This document shows positions 10,246-22,161 of a stretch of DNA of 64,000 nt, piece after piece. The stretch comes from Micropruina sp. (GTDB lineage: Bacteria > Actinomycetota > Actinomycetes > Propionibacteriales > Propionibacteriaceae). Numbering within the stretch: the first letter of the stretch is position 1; each line of letters begins with the position of its first letter. The position numbers were made by a program, and so were the translations under genes. A model generated the notes under the pieces. It had not been told where the DNA came from, did no database searches, and saw nothing but the letters and a program-made list of their open reading frames with translations. The DNA is taken from contig JADJTO010000003.1 of NCBI GenBank assembly GCA_016711105.1, positions 368,533-432,532 on the forward strand. The letters run 5' to 3'.

Positions 10246-10967
10246 TCTTTGGTCGTAAGCGGCAGGCGCCCGAATCGGTTGACGTCGAGGCCCCCGACGT
10301 CGAGATCTCCGAGGACGTGGTCGAGGACGAAGCTGAGCTGCTTCAGGGCGAGACGCCGGCCGAACTGACCGACGACGAGCCGATCACGGTGGAGGCTCCC
10401 GGTGATTGGCGAGCGGATGGACCCTTCGACATCGAGGAGGTCGACCTGGAGGCGGATCAGGTCAACCGCCTCGACCTCGGTTCACTGATCGTCACCCCGT
10501 GGGAAGGGATGGGGCTGCAACTCCAGGTTCAGGAGGGCTCCAAGCAGATTCACGCGGCCTTGGCGGTCTGGGAGAACTCGGGTATCGAGTTGACCCTGTT
10601 GGCCGCGCCGACCAGCGGTGGCCTGGCCGCGGAGCTGCGTGAGGACCTTCTGGAGGAAGCCGAGCAGGCCGGCGGCAACGCTGTGGTGGCTACCGGGCCC
10701 TTCGGCCCCGAAGTCCGCCGGGTGTTGCCGGCCGAGGGACCCAACGGTGAGCAACTGTTCCAAGTTGCCCGAATCTGGTTCGCCGAGGGACCGCGCTGGC
10801 TGTTGCGCGGCATGCTCATGGGTGAAGTGGGCCTGACCGAGGGCGAGGAACCGGCGGCGAAGCCCTTCGTGGAGTTCTTCCGCAACGTGGTCGTGCGTCG
10901 CGGAGATCGTCCGATGGTGCCCGGCGAGGTCATCGTGATGAAGCTGCCGCAAGGCATCGGCGAGTAG
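10242..10967 (+). CDS. DUF3710 family protein
   Basis: This soluble, acidic protein of 241 residues belongs to DUF3710, a conserved actinobacterial family beside dut. The first 60 residues are very acidic and low in complexity. The rest is a compact domain with the segment RVLPAEGPNG near residue 165. The function is unknown. The start at GTG 10242 (MIFGRKR) is supported by a GGAGGAGAC ribosome site and by the 4-bp overlap with dut. Confidence 0.82.
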   Translation: MIFGRKRQAPESVDVEAPDVEISEDVVEDEAELLQGETPAELTDDEPITVEAPGDWRADGPFDIEEVDLEADQVNRLDLGSLIVTPWEGMGLQLQVQEGSKQIHAALAVWENSGIELTLLAAPTSGGLAAELREDLLEEAEQAGGNAVVATGPFGPEVRRVLPAEGPNGEQLFQVARIWFAEGPRWLLRGMLMGEVGLTEGEEPAAKPFVEFFRNVVVRRGDRPMVPGEVIVMKLPQGIGE

Positions 10968-10969
10968 CC

Positions 10970-11332
10970 ATGGCCGGCACGAATCCCTTCCTGCGGGCGC
11001 TGCGCCGACTTGGCGTCTCGAACGCGGAACTGGAATCCGAGGAGCGCCGGCAGATCGCCATCACGGCCGGGGCGCAGCAGATCGCGGAGGTCGGCGACCG
11101 GCAACGGGCCAGGTTGCGCGGTACGCTCACCGAGCTGACCATGAAGCCGCGCAGCGGGACGCCCTGGCTGGAGGCTGAGTTCACCGACGGGTCAGGTTCG
11201 GTGACCCTGATCTGGATGGGTCGCCGATCGATTCCGGGCGTGATCGCAGGGCGCGAGGTGCTGATCGAGGGTCGGGTGTCCGCCGAGGGTGGGCGGCGCC
11301 GGATCTACAACCCCCACTACCAACTGCTCTGA
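10970..11332 (+). CDS. OB-fold nucleic-acid-binding protein
   Basis: This 120-residue protein has an OB fold over its last 80 residues (RLRGTLTELTM to the C-terminus), like the single-domain OB proteins encoded after DUF3710 in other actinobacteria. The first 35 residues are charged and probably helical. It probably binds single-stranded nucleic acid, but partners are unknown. It starts 2 bp after the DUF3710 stop and so belongs to the same transcript. Confidence 0.75.
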   Translation: MAGTNPFLRALRRLGVSNAELESEERRQIAITAGAQQIAEVGDRQRARLRGTLTELTMKPRSGTPWLEAEFTDGSGSVTLIWMGRRSIPGVIAGREVLIEGRVSAEGGRRRIYNPHYQLL

Positions 11333-11344
11333 GCGCCGGCCCGA

Positions 11345-11367
11345 CCAGGGCGACCTTCGGGCCCTGG
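11345..11367. terminator. terminator-like hairpin between convergent genes
   Basis: A 7-bp stem CCAGGGC/GCCCTGG with a 9-base loop is extended by weaker pairing on both sides. It lies between the OB-fold gene and the trkA gene, which converge. Confidence 0.45.
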
Positions 11368-11394
11368 CTGGGTCGAGTAGGGCCGCGTCCGGGG

Positions 11395-12069
11395 TCAGGC
11401 GGAGCGACGCTCTCGTGGCGCCAGGTACTGCGCCAACTCGGCCTCCACCGCCGGGTCCACGACGAACAACAGTTCGTCGTTGGCTTCGACCGCGCCGTCT
11501 CGCTCCGGCGGCCGAGCCGAACCGTCGCGAATGATGGCGACCAGGACGGCGTCGCCGGGGAGTCGCAGGTCCCCGACCCGCTGACCCACCCGGGGGCTGG
11601 TGCTGGGCAGCGTCATCTCGACCAGGTTGGCGTGTCCGCCCCTGAAGCTCAGCAGCCGGACGAGATCCCCGACCGTCACCGCTTCCTCGACCAGAGCACA
11701 CATCAGGCGCGGGGTGGAGACGGCCACGTCCACACCCCAGAGGTCATCGAACATCCACTCATTGCTCGGGTGATTGACCCGCGCGACCGTGCGAGGAACG
11801 CCGAACTCGGTCTTGGCGAGCAATGAATGGACGAGATTGGCCTTGTCGTCGCCGGTCGAGGCAATCGCCACATCGCAGGAGTCAAGTCCGGCCTCCTCGA
11901 GGGAGGCCAACTCGCAGGCATCGGCCAACAACCATTCGGCCTCCGGTACGCTTTCGGGCTTGATCGCGTCCGGGTCGCGGTCGATCAGCAGAATGTCGTG
12001 GCCGTTGGCGATCAACTCGCGAGCAATCGAACGGCCCACGTTGCCGGCTCCGGCGATGGCAACACGCAT
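11395..12069 (-). CDS. trkA: TrkA-type potassium-uptake regulatory protein (second of pair)
   Basis: This 224-residue protein has an RCK N domain with the dinucleotide-binding motif GAGNVGRSIA at residues 7-16 and the LLIDRD acidic strand end, followed by an RCK C domain. Such proteins gate K+ uptake or export in response to nucleotides. It corresponds to the CeoC/CeoB pair of mycobacteria. It lies 11 bp downstream of the other TrkA gene, so they form an operon and may act as a heteromer. The divergent APC permease is the likely transport partner by location. Confidence 0.85.
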   Translation of the reverse strand: MRVAIAGAGNVGRSIARELIANGHDILLIDRDPDAIKPESVPEAEWLLADACELASLEEAGLDSCDVAIASTGDDKANLVHSLLAKTEFGVPRTVARVNHPSNEWMFDDLWGVDVAVSTPRLMCALVEEAVTVGDLVRLLSFRGGHANLVEMTLPSTSPRVGQRVGDLRLPGDAVLVAIIRDGSARPPERDGAVEANDELLFVVDPAVEAELAQYLAPRERRSA

Positions 12070-12080
12070 GGTCTGTCTCC

Positions 12081-12743
12081 TCAGTGCCTGGACGGGGGCT
12101 GCCCGAACAATGCTTCGATCTCGGCCACCTGATCGTTGGTGACGCCGGCGTAGAGCAGGTCACCGTCCTGGAAGACGGTGGAGGCAGTCGGCACCTGGCC
12201 GGCTCCGAAGCGGGTGATGAACGGCAGCGGGCATTGGGCCGCCACCTGCATGTCGCCGATCGTCCGTCCGACCCAGCCATGGTGCACGTGCACCTCGATC
12301 AGTCGAACGTTGCCGGACGGATCCCGCCACAGCGGCTCCGATCCGGAAGGAAGCAGACGGCGCAGGATCTGGTTGGACGTCCAGCGGACGGTGGCCACCG
12401 AGGGGATGCCGAGCCGTTCATACACCTCGGCTCGACCCTCGTCGTAGATCCGGGCGACCACGTTGTGCACTTCGAAGGTCTCACGGACCACGCGAGCGGC
12501 CAGGATGTTGGAGTTGTCACCGCTGGAGACGGCGGCGAAGCCGTCGGCGTGACCGATGCCGGCTCGTTCGAGGACGGCACGGTCGAAGCCGACGCCTTTG
12601 ACGGTTTTGCCCCGGAAGGTGGGACCGAGCCTGCGGAAGGAATCCTGCAGAACGTCGATCACCGCCACCGAATGGCCCCGTCGTTCCAGGGCCCGGGCGA
12701 GGGACGATCCGACTCGGCCACAGCCCATGATCACGATGTGCAC
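12081..12743 (-). CDS. trkA: TrkA-type potassium-uptake regulatory protein (first of pair)
   Basis: This 220-residue RCK protein has a Rossmann motif GCGRVGSSLA at residues 7-16 and a C-terminal RCK C domain that ends near PPSRH. It is the first gene of the two-gene trkA operon. About 130 bp separate it from the divergent APC-family permease, so the two transcription units may be co-regulated. K+ transport is a family inference. No TrkH-type channel subunit occurs in the window. Confidence 0.85.
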   Translation of the reverse strand: MHIVIMGCGRVGSSLARALERRGHSVAVIDVLQDSFRRLGPTFRGKTVKGVGFDRAVLERAGIGHADGFAAVSSGDNSNILAARVVRETFEVHNVVARIYDEGRAEVYERLGIPSVATVRWTSNQILRRLLPSGSEPLWRDPSGNVRLIEVHVHHGWVGRTIGDMQVAAQCPLPFITRFGAGQVPTASTVFQDGDLLYAGVTNDQVAEIEALFGQPPSRH

Positions 12744-12858
12744 GAGGGGTCCGCCTCCTGAAGTGCCGGGCGACGAAACACGTCGCCATGGCCGCCGCTG
12801 ATCTGGTCAGGACAGACGCTACACCGGAGGACAGGGTGCGAAACGAATCGGAGCAGCA

Positions 12859-12872
12859 TAGAGTCGCACGAC
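12859..12872 (+). promoter_or_regulatory. -10 box of the APC permease gene
   Basis: TAGAGT at 12859-12864 is 8 bp upstream of the GTG start, giving an almost leaderless transcript. No clear ribosome site is present. Confidence 0.4.
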
Positions 12873-14909
12873 GTGAACGGTTCCGACTTCGTCAAGCGGT
12901 TGCTGGTGGGCCGAAAGCTCTCAAGTGCGCAACTGGGCGAGACCCTCCTCCCCAAGCGAATCGCCCTCCCGGTGTTCGCCTCCGACGCGCTCAGTTCGGT
13001 GGCCTACGCGCCGGACGAGATCCTGCTGACCCTGTCGCTGGCCGGTATGGCCGGGCTGGTGTACTCCTGGGAAGTCGCCCTCGCCGTCGCTGTGGTGATG
13101 GTGATTGTGGTCATCTCCTACCGGCAGAACGTGCAGGCCTACCCCTCCGGCGGTGGGGATTACGAAGTCGCGACCGTGAACCTCGGGCCGACGGCCGGGC
13201 TGACCGTGGCCAGCGCCCTGCTGGTCGACTACGTGCTGACCGTGGCGGTATCGGTTTCGGCCGGCATCCAGAACGCCAAGGCGATCTTTCCCTTCATCTC
13301 CGGCTCTGAGGGAATGTGGGCCGCCGCGCTGATCGTCGTCCTGATGGCCTTGAACCTGCGTGGCGTGCGTGAGTCGGGCACCTTGTTCGCCGTTCCCACC
13401 TACGCCTTCATGGCCGGGGTACTGACCATGATCGGCTATGGACTGTTCCGGATCCTGGTGATGGGGGAGCAGTTGCGCGCACCAACGGCCGGCTACGACG
13501 TCCAGGGTTCGGAAAGCTATGAGCCGCTGGTGGGCGTGGCCTTTGTGATCCTGATGGCCCGCGCCTTCTCCTCTGGCTGTGCCGCCCTGACCGGCGTCGA
13601 GGCGATCTCCAACGGGGTGCCCTCGTTCAAGGAGCCGAAGGGACGTAACGCGGCCACCACCCTGGGCCTGCTGGGGGCGACGTCGATCACGATGTTGGCC
13701 GGCATCATCACCTTGTCGAATCTGACTGGGTTGAAACTGACCGACCCCGACGGCCACTCGCACTTCACGCTCAACGGGGCCGAGATCGAGGTCGAACATC
13801 AGACGGCCATGGGGCAGTTGGCTCAGACCGTGTTCGACGGCTTCCCGTTCGGCTTCTACTTCGTTATCGGTGCGACCCTGGTGATCCTCTTCCTGGCTGC
13901 CAACACGGCGTTCAACGGCTTCCCGGTGCTCGGCTCGATCCTGGCCAAGGACGGGTTCCTCCCCCGGGCCCTGTACACCCGAGGCGATCGACTCGCCTAC
14001 AGCAACGGCATCCTGGCTCTGGCCGCCGCGGCGATCGGACTGGTCCTAGTGTTCAACGCCAGCGTGACCGCCTTGATTCAGCTCTACGTGGTGGGGGTGT
14101 TCGTCTCGTTCACGGTCAGCCAACTGGGCATGATGCGGCACTGGACGCGGCACCTCCAGACCGAGCGCGACCCCAAGGAGCGGGGCCGGATGCATCGGGC
14201 GCGGATCGTCAATGCGATGGGCCTGACCTGCACCGGAACTGTTCTGATCATCGTGCTGGCAGCCAAATTCATCTACGGGGCCTACTTGGCGATCATCGCG
14301 ATGGCGCTCTTGTTCTTCCTGATGCGCGGAATCCGGCGGCACTACCGCAAGGTCGCCCAAGAGACGGCCGTGGTGCCCGGCGAAGCCCGGATGCTGCCCA
14401 GCCGGGTCCGCGCCGTGGTGATGGTGCAGGCGATCAACAAGCCGGCCCTGCGGGCGGTGAACTATGCCCGGGCCACCCGTCCCAGTTCGCTCCAGGCAGT
14501 CACCGTGTCGGTCGATGAGGACGAAACGGCCCGCCTGGCCGAGGCCTGGAATCTCGCAGACCCGGGGGTTTCGCTGAAGGTGATCGCCTCCCCCTACCGC
14601 GAGGTCACCGGCCCCTTCCTGAATTACGTCAAGGGGCTGCGATCGGACAACCCCCGGGACGTGGTCTGCGTCTACATTCCCGAGTACATCGTCGGCCACT
14701 GGTGGGAGCAACTACTCCACAACCAGACTGGGCTGGTGCTCAAGACACGGCTGAACTTCATGCCGGGCGTCATGGTGACCGCGGTGCCCTACCTGCTCAA
14801 ATCCTCCAAGTACGCCATCAACCGCGCCGAGCGTGACGATGTGGCGGCCTGGCGACGCCCTGGGGTCGGCGCAGTGCATTCGGGCGAACACATCGGCTCG
14901 CAGAAGTGA
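12873..14909 (+). CDS. APC-superfamily permease with C-terminal cytoplasmic domain
   Basis: This integral membrane protein of 678 residues has about 12 membrane segments in the first 480 residues and a soluble C-terminal domain of about 190 residues. The family signature near the start (FASDALSSVAYAPDEIL) is typical of APC permeases found next to ceoBC in actinobacteria. The substrate could be an amino acid or K+; the adjacent RCK genes make K+ or another cation an attractive but unproven choice. No frame break is seen. It is followed 25 bp later by the RNA methyltransferase gene. Confidence 0.85.
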   Translation: MNGSDFVKRLLVGRKLSSAQLGETLLPKRIALPVFASDALSSVAYAPDEILLTLSLAGMAGLVYSWEVALAVAVVMVIVVISYRQNVQAYPSGGGDYEVATVNLGPTAGLTVASALLVDYVLTVAVSVSAGIQNAKAIFPFISGSEGMWAAALIVVLMALNLRGVRESGTLFAVPTYAFMAGVLTMIGYGLFRILVMGEQLRAPTAGYDVQGSESYEPLVGVAFVILMARAFSSGCAALTGVEAISNGVPSFKEPKGRNAATTLGLLGATSITMLAGIITLSNLTGLKLTDPDGHSHFTLNGAEIEVEHQTAMGQLAQTVFDGFPFGFYFVIGATLVILFLAANTAFNGFPVLGSILAKDGFLPRALYTRGDRLAYSNGILALAAAAIGLVLVFNASVTALIQLYVVGVFVSFTVSQLGMMRHWTRHLQTERDPKERGRMHRARIVNAMGLTCTGTVLIIVLAAKFIYGAYLAIIAMALLFFLMRGIRRHYRKVAQETAVVPGEARMLPSRVRAVVMVQAINKPALRAVNYARATRPSSLQAVTVSVDEDETARLAEAWNLADPGVSLKVIASPYREVTGPFLNYVKGLRSDNPRDVVCVYIPEYIVGHWWEQLLHNQTGLVLKTRLNFMPGVMVTAVPYLLKSSKYAINRAERDDVAAWRRPGVGAVHSGEHIGSQK

Positions 14910-14934
14910 CCTGCCCAGCGTCTCGCGAGGTCCG

Positions 14935-16074
14935 ATGCCCGTAGGAGACCTGCTCGGTCCGGTGACCGTCGGTGACATCGCCCACGGCGGGCATTGGATC
15001 TGTCGGGTCGATGGCCGGGTGATCTTCGTCCGGCACGGCCTGAGCGGTGACGACGTGATGATCCAGATCACCGAGGAGGCCAAGTCGTTCGCCCGAGCCG
15101 ATGTGGCCCAGGTGCTCACGCCCGGCCCTCACCGGGTCTCGGCTCCCTGCCGCATCGCGGGCGCGTGCGGAGGCTGTGACTTCCAGCATGTCGCCCCCGA
15201 TCACCAGCGCGAACTGAAGCGTCAGGTGGTGGCCGGGCTGCTGGCTCACACCGCCGGGATCGATTGGTCCGGCGAGGTGGAGCCGGTTCCCCCGGGACCG
15301 CTGGGGTGGCGAACCCGCATGCGCTATCAAGCTGCTCCGGACGGGCGTCCGGGACTTCGTCGGCATCGCTCCACTGAGGTGGTGGCTCTGCCTGATGCCG
15401 GCTGTCTGATCGCTGATCCCTCGATCGCTTCGGTGCCGCGTCCGGTCATGGCAGAAGTTCTTGCGGTGGCACAGGAACCCTCGCCCGTGTTCCTTGATGC
15501 CGCTTCGGCCGGGCGGCGGGTTGTCCGGCAGCAGGCGGCGGGCAGGGAGTGGCAGCTGGCCGCGGACGGCTTCTGGCAGTCGCATGCCCAAGCTCCGGAC
15601 CTCCTGGTCAGGGTGGTTGTCGAGGCGCTGGCTCCCCAGCCGGGAGAGGTGTGCTTCGACTTGTTCTGCGGTGTCGGGTTGTTCGCCGGAGCGATGGTCG
15701 ATCGCGGTTGCCGGGTCTGGGGGATTGAGGGCAACCGTCACGCCGTCGAGTTCGCCCGGCGCAATGTTCCCCAGGCCCAGTTCATCGCCGGGGCGGTGGA
15801 TCGTCGGCTGCCGGGCTTGCCCTCCAGGGCTGATCTGGTGGTGTTGGATCCGCCGAGGTCGGGGGCCGGGAAAGCCGTGCTGGAGCGGGTTGCTGGCCTC
15901 CAGCCGCGCGCCGTTGCCTATGTCGCCTGTGATCCGGCCTCGCTGGCGCGCGATCTGGGTCACGCCCAACGGCTCGGCTTCGAGGTGACCTGGGTGCGGG
16001 CCCTCGACCTGTTCCCGATGACTCATCACGTGGAGTGCGTGGCGCTGCTCACCCGACCGGCAACCGGGACCTGA
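14935..16074 (+). CDS. TrmA/RlmD-family RNA (uracil-5-)-methyltransferase
   Basis: This 379-residue SAM-dependent enzyme is likely to methylate uridine at C5 in 23S rRNA or tRNA. A TRAM-like domain lies at the N-terminus. The [4Fe-4S] cysteines are in CRIAGACGGC. SAM motifs include DLFCGVGLFAG. The DPPRSGAG motif and the catalytic Cys in YVACDPAS are present. The conserved synteny with ceoBC and dxs matches other actinobacteria. ATG 14935 is used because the upstream 34 residues of the frame overlap the permease gene and are not family-like. Which RNA is modified cannot be told from the sequence. Confidence 0.85.
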   Translation: MPVGDLLGPVTVGDIAHGGHWICRVDGRVIFVRHGLSGDDVMIQITEEAKSFARADVAQVLTPGPHRVSAPCRIAGACGGCDFQHVAPDHQRELKRQVVAGLLAHTAGIDWSGEVEPVPPGPLGWRTRMRYQAAPDGRPGLRRHRSTEVVALPDAGCLIADPSIASVPRPVMAEVLAVAQEPSPVFLDAASAGRRVVRQQAAGREWQLAADGFWQSHAQAPDLLVRVVVEALAPQPGEVCFDLFCGVGLFAGAMVDRGCRVWGIEGNRHAVEFARRNVPQAQFIAGAVDRRLPGLPSRADLVVLDPPRSGAGKAVLERVAGLQPRAVAYVACDPASLARDLGHAQRLGFEVTWVRALDLFPMTHHVECVALLTRPATGT

Positions 16075-16109
16075 CGCCAACCGGGGTCCCCGGTCACCCT
16101 CGCCCCTGA

Positions 16110-16175
16110 GTTTGCCGCCGAACGCAACGATTGCCGTCGAAATTTGGACGGCAAACGTTGCGTTCGGCAGCAAAC
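16110..16175. repeat. 29-bp near-perfect inverted repeat (possible mobile palindrome or terminator)
   Basis: The arms 16110-16138 and 16147-16175 are complementary at 27 of 29 positions and are separated by an 8-base loop, GAAATTTG. The element lies between the convergent methyltransferase and hydrolase genes. It is far longer than normal terminators in this window, has no T run, and is less GC-rich than its surroundings. Confidence 0.75.
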
Positions 16176-16208
16176 GCGGACCGCGGGTGCCGCGGGGGGC
16201 CGGGGAGG

Positions 16209-17204
16209 TCAGCCGGGCGGGCGGGGGATCAGAATGCCTAGCGCCAGCGAGAGCTGCCGATAGGCCTCGGGTAACCGGGCGTAGTTCTCGCTGGTGGGGG
16301 AGTGCCCGACCAGATCGTGACCCAGGCCGGCCGCTCCCGGGATCGTGTGGATGTGCAACCGGTCCGCCGGCACCAGGCTGCGGACGAACCGCTCGTTGTA
16401 GGCCCCGTCCAAGCGGCTGTCGCCGTCGTTGCGGACCAACAGGACGCTTCCTGACACCGGGGGCAGTCCGCGGTTGGCGATCCAGTGGCTCAGCGACAGC
16501 AGCGCCGCGATTCCCTTGAGCGAGAAGCGGGGGTAGCCGTAGCCCTCAGCCTTCGGCTCCCGCTGGGTCTCGTCCCACCAGTTGTAGATGTCGATCGGGA
16601 GTAGCCGCAGCGTCCGGACGAGGGGACGGTCCTGCCAATCGGCGAAGCCGAGCGGGTGCAACAGGGGAGAGATCACGCCGGTGTTGGCCACCTCGGCCCT
16701 GGTGAAGCCCGCCCAGAGAGCCAGCGCACCACCCCCGCTCAGCCCCACCACGGTGATCTCCTCGCCCAGTCCGGCGGCGATGTCAATGCTGCGGTCGGCG
16801 AAGTCACGCAGTTCGCTCGGAGTGATCCGGGAGAAGTCCTTGGTCATCCGGTCGGCCGAGCCATGGTGCGGGAGGCGGGGGATCCACACGTTGTAACCCT
16901 GGGCCCGGTAGGCCTCGCCGATCAAGCGGAACTGATCGGGGACGGAGGTATAACCGTGAAAGGCGACCACGACCTTGGGAGTGCGGCGTTCTGCGAGCAG
17001 GGCGATGCTGTGTCCCTCGGGGAGCAGATCGAGGCGGGCCTCCTCCGCCTGGATGAGCTCGATCCGAGCCCGCGCTCCCTCGAAGTCTGTGGTTGGGTCC
17101 GGATGCGGGCTGAGGTCAGGGTCTGACAGGCGCGTGAAGGTCTGGGCGGCCAACCAGGCTGCGCCCACTCCGGCCATCGCCGGCAAGAGGCGGACGTGCG
17201 CCAT
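16209..17204 (-). CDS. alpha/beta hydrolase
   Basis: This protein of about 331 residues has an alpha/beta-hydrolase fold. The nucleophile elbow GLSGGG has Ser near residue 156. An oxyanion strand VVVAFHGYTS precedes it, and the later Asp (NDGDSRLD) and His (GLGHDLVG) complete the triad. An N-terminal hydrophobic stretch (MAGVGAAWLAAQ) could anchor it in the membrane. The substrate is unknown; an esterase or lipase-like role is a family inference. ATG 17204 is preferred to the upstream in-frame codon at 17318, which would add 38 unconserved residues. The 238 bp upstream to the acyltransferase gene holds no clear gene. Confidence 0.8.
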   Translation of the reverse strand: MAHVRLLPAMAGVGAAWLAAQTFTRLSDPDLSPHPDPTTDFEGARARIELIQAEEARLDLLPEGHSIALLAERRTPKVVVAFHGYTSVPDQFRLIGEAYRAQGYNVWIPRLPHHGSADRMTKDFSRITPSELRDFADRSIDIAAGLGEEITVVGLSGGGALALWAGFTRAEVANTGVISPLLHPLGFADWQDRPLVRTLRLLPIDIYNWWDETQREPKAEGYGYPRFSLKGIAALLSLSHWIANRGLPPVSGSVLLVRNDGDSRLDGAYNERFVRSLVPADRLHIHTIPGAAGLGHDLVGHSPTSENYARLPEAYRQLSLALGILIPRPPG

Positions 17205-17442
17205 GAGCGGCTCCCAACGCTGGCGGGCGGTACCCGGACGACCGCGACGATCGAGTTCAGCGTAGGCGGTGAGGCGAGGAAGATCGACCCCTTTGCCCTG
17301 TTCACGCGAGTCCAGCACCGCACTGAAGGCTGGCCTATCGGACCCCCGCCAAACCTGGTTCTATGGGCTCATCAGGGTTGAGGGGCCGGCCCGAGCCGAG
17401 CCTGGTCCAACGAGCTGGCGAGACCGAAGAGCAGGAGCCGCG

Positions 17443-18804
17443 ATGATCTCCAGTCGGGCCGACAGCCCCGACTCGGTCGCGGGCACCGTGGTTCACCGAA
17501 CCGAACGCAATCACCTGATTGATGCTGCCAGGACCTCCTCGGTCGTGATGGTGGTGCTGTTCCACTCCGTGCTCTTCGGCGTGCAGATCGTGGACGGAAT
17601 GCCCGTGGTGACGGCCTGGGAGCCGGGCCCATCCTGGTGGCCCTTCAGCTGGCTGGTCATGATCGTCCCGGTGTTCTTCGTCGCGGCAGGTTACGCCGAT
17701 GCGACGGCGGTGGACGGGATGCGGTCGGCAGGCACTGATCTGGCTCACTATCTGGCCCGCCGCGGTTCCCGCATCGTGGCCCCGCTGGTGCTGTTCAGCA
17801 CGCTCGTGGCGGCCCTCTCCACGGCTCTTGCCTGGCAGCCGGGCGCCCCGCCGGCACTGCTGTATCCGGGCACCAGCGGGTTGTCCTGGCTGGAGCTGAG
17901 TACCTATGTAAGCCGCGATTACTGCTACTTCCTGTGGTTCGTCGCGGTCTATCTGCTGTTGCTCTTTCTGGCGCCCCTGACCGTGACGGCGCAGGACCGC
18001 TTCGGGGTGCTCGTGTTGGCGGTCCTGGGTGGCCTGGCTGCGGCTTTCGATCAGCTGTCCTTCGCCCTGAACGAGCCGCAGGCCCGAAGCCCCAACGTGT
18101 TCCTGGTCTGGGCGGCCTGCCATCAAGTCGGCATCGCCTATCAACGCGGCTGGTTCCGGGGCGGACCGCGCTGGCTGCCGATCATCACCCTGGTCGGTGC
18201 CGGGTCAGGGATCGCGGCGCTGATCGCCGTCCTCGACTACCCGCCGGCCGCCGTTGCCTTCTCCGACCGGGGGGTGGCCAACAACCTGCCACCCACCGTT
18301 GCGCTGGCGTTGTTGGCCGTGGCCCAGGCGAGTTTGCTCGGCATCCTGGAGCAAGCCGGCGTGATGCGGACGCTGAGCGGTCGGCTTGCCCGAGCGTTGC
18401 GGACCGCCAATGCGCTGACGGTCAACGTCTACCTGTGGCAGAGCACCGGCATCTTGATCACTCTGCAGTTGTTGGTGTGGCTGGGGCTGGCCTGGCCTCA
18501 GACCGCGATGGTCGCTCTGCAGCCGATGGTGATCACCCTCGCTTCGGTGCTGGTCCTCGCCGTGATCATCCCGCCGATCTCCTGGCTGGAAGGCCGCTTG
18601 ACCCCGCGTCTGGGTGCTCAACAGAGCCTTCGGGCCGGGGTGGTCGCCTTCCTGCTGCTCACCGCGGGGACAACGATCATCTGGGTTTTCGGAGCCGTGC
18701 TGCACCCGGATCGGCCCTGGTCGTCGGCTGGGGTGCTGATGATCTGGACCGGCGCCTGGTTGATGATCTGGGCCGTTGACGAGCCGCGCGCTGGTTCCCG
18801 CTGA
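17443..18804 (+). CDS. acyltransferase-3 family membrane protein
   Basis: This 453-residue polytopic membrane protein belongs to the acyltransferase 3 family, which moves acyl groups onto exported sugars or other cell-envelope molecules. The hallmark HLIDAARTSSVVMVVLFH near residue 30 carries the conserved R and H. About ten further hydrophobic segments follow. A clear AGGAG ribosome site is 6 bp before ATG 17443. The acceptor molecule is unknown. It is divergent from the hydrolase gene and not obviously coupled to acnA. Confidence 0.82.
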   Translation: MISSRADSPDSVAGTVVHRTERNHLIDAARTSSVVMVVLFHSVLFGVQIVDGMPVVTAWEPGPSWWPFSWLVMIVPVFFVAAGYADATAVDGMRSAGTDLAHYLARRGSRIVAPLVLFSTLVAALSTALAWQPGAPPALLYPGTSGLSWLELSTYVSRDYCYFLWFVAVYLLLLFLAPLTVTAQDRFGVLVLAVLGGLAAAFDQLSFALNEPQARSPNVFLVWAACHQVGIAYQRGWFRGGPRWLPIITLVGAGSGIAALIAVLDYPPAAVAFSDRGVANNLPPTVALALLAVAQASLLGILEQAGVMRTLSGRLARALRTANALTVNVYLWQSTGILITLQLLVWLGLAWPQTAMVALQPMVITLASVLVLAVIIPPISWLEGRLTPRLGAQQSLRAGVVAFLLLTAGTTIIWVFGAVLHPDRPWSSAGVLMIWTGAWLMIWAVDEPRAGSR

Positions 18805-18962
18805 GGACGGCCGGTCGCGGCGCCTTGTGGGGCACTCCGACGTCCGCTCCAGGTGCCCCACCGGCTGACGCGGCGGCGCCAAGCGTGGCATATTGTCCGG
18901 CAGGATCGCCGTCGGATAATCTCTCGATATCGAGATATTCCCTGGTTGCACAGGAGCCCAGC

Positions 18963-21637
<2,675 letters not shown>

Positions 21638-21741
21638 TGGTTCGCCGTCGCCCCGGAGGGGGCCGTTCGAGCAGTCGGGGGCCTGCGGGGCCTCCGAGCA
21701 AGGCCTCGGGCTTCAGGCCTGAGTTGGGCTTTCGGATCGCG

Positions 21742-22158
21742 ATGGCTCACCTGGCCGCCTTGCTGGCTGGGTTCTGCACCGGCCTGCTGCTGGCGGTCGG
21801 CTCGGTGGCCATACCGGGACTGTGTCCGGTCGAGGGCCTGGGGGAGTGCGGATTCGGGATTCAGCTGGCGATCGGCTTCTTCGGCTTGCCGCTGGTGATG
21901 CTGCCGCTAGCCCTGGCGCTTCGGTTGGGCTGGTTCTTCTGGCTGGCGTTCCTCGTGCCCTACGCCGGCTGGGTCGCCACGGCCAAGGTCGACGCCTGGT
22001 GGTGGTGGCTGTGGGTGGGGGTGATCCCGACCTTCGCCGCGCCAGCCAGCGCTGAGTATCTCCCCTCAGGCCTGCATCCACTGCAGCGAGGCCTGATCCT
22101 GGCCGGCGCCGGGGTGGCGGTCGGGTTCCTGATCTGGTGGTACGGCTTCGCCGGCTGA
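21742..22158 (+). CDS. small integral membrane protein, unknown
   Basis: This protein of about 138 residues has four hydrophobic segments (near residues 5-25, 40-60, 65-85 and 115-135) and many Trp residues in the third region. I do not recognise a family. An upstream in-frame GTG at 21637, overlapping the acnA stop, would add 35 residues rich in R, G, S and P. That stretch overlaps a GC-rich region with a short hairpin near 21690-21710, which looks more like intergenic DNA. The gene converges with panB with 3 bp between the stops. Confidence 0.55.
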   Translation: MAHLAALLAGFCTGLLLAVGSVAIPGLCPVEGLGECGFGIQLAIGFFGLPLVMLPLALALRLGWFFWLAFLVPYAGWVATAKVDAWWWWLWVGVIPTFAAPASAEYLPSGLHPLQRGLILAGAGVAVGFLIWWYGFAG

Positions 22159-22161
22159 GCG

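Noticed and set aside
12921..13799. Long antisense open frames, also at 3781-4959 and 14818-16173
   Set aside because: They mirror real genes on the other strand, have low-complexity residues caused by the high GC third codon position, and match no family.
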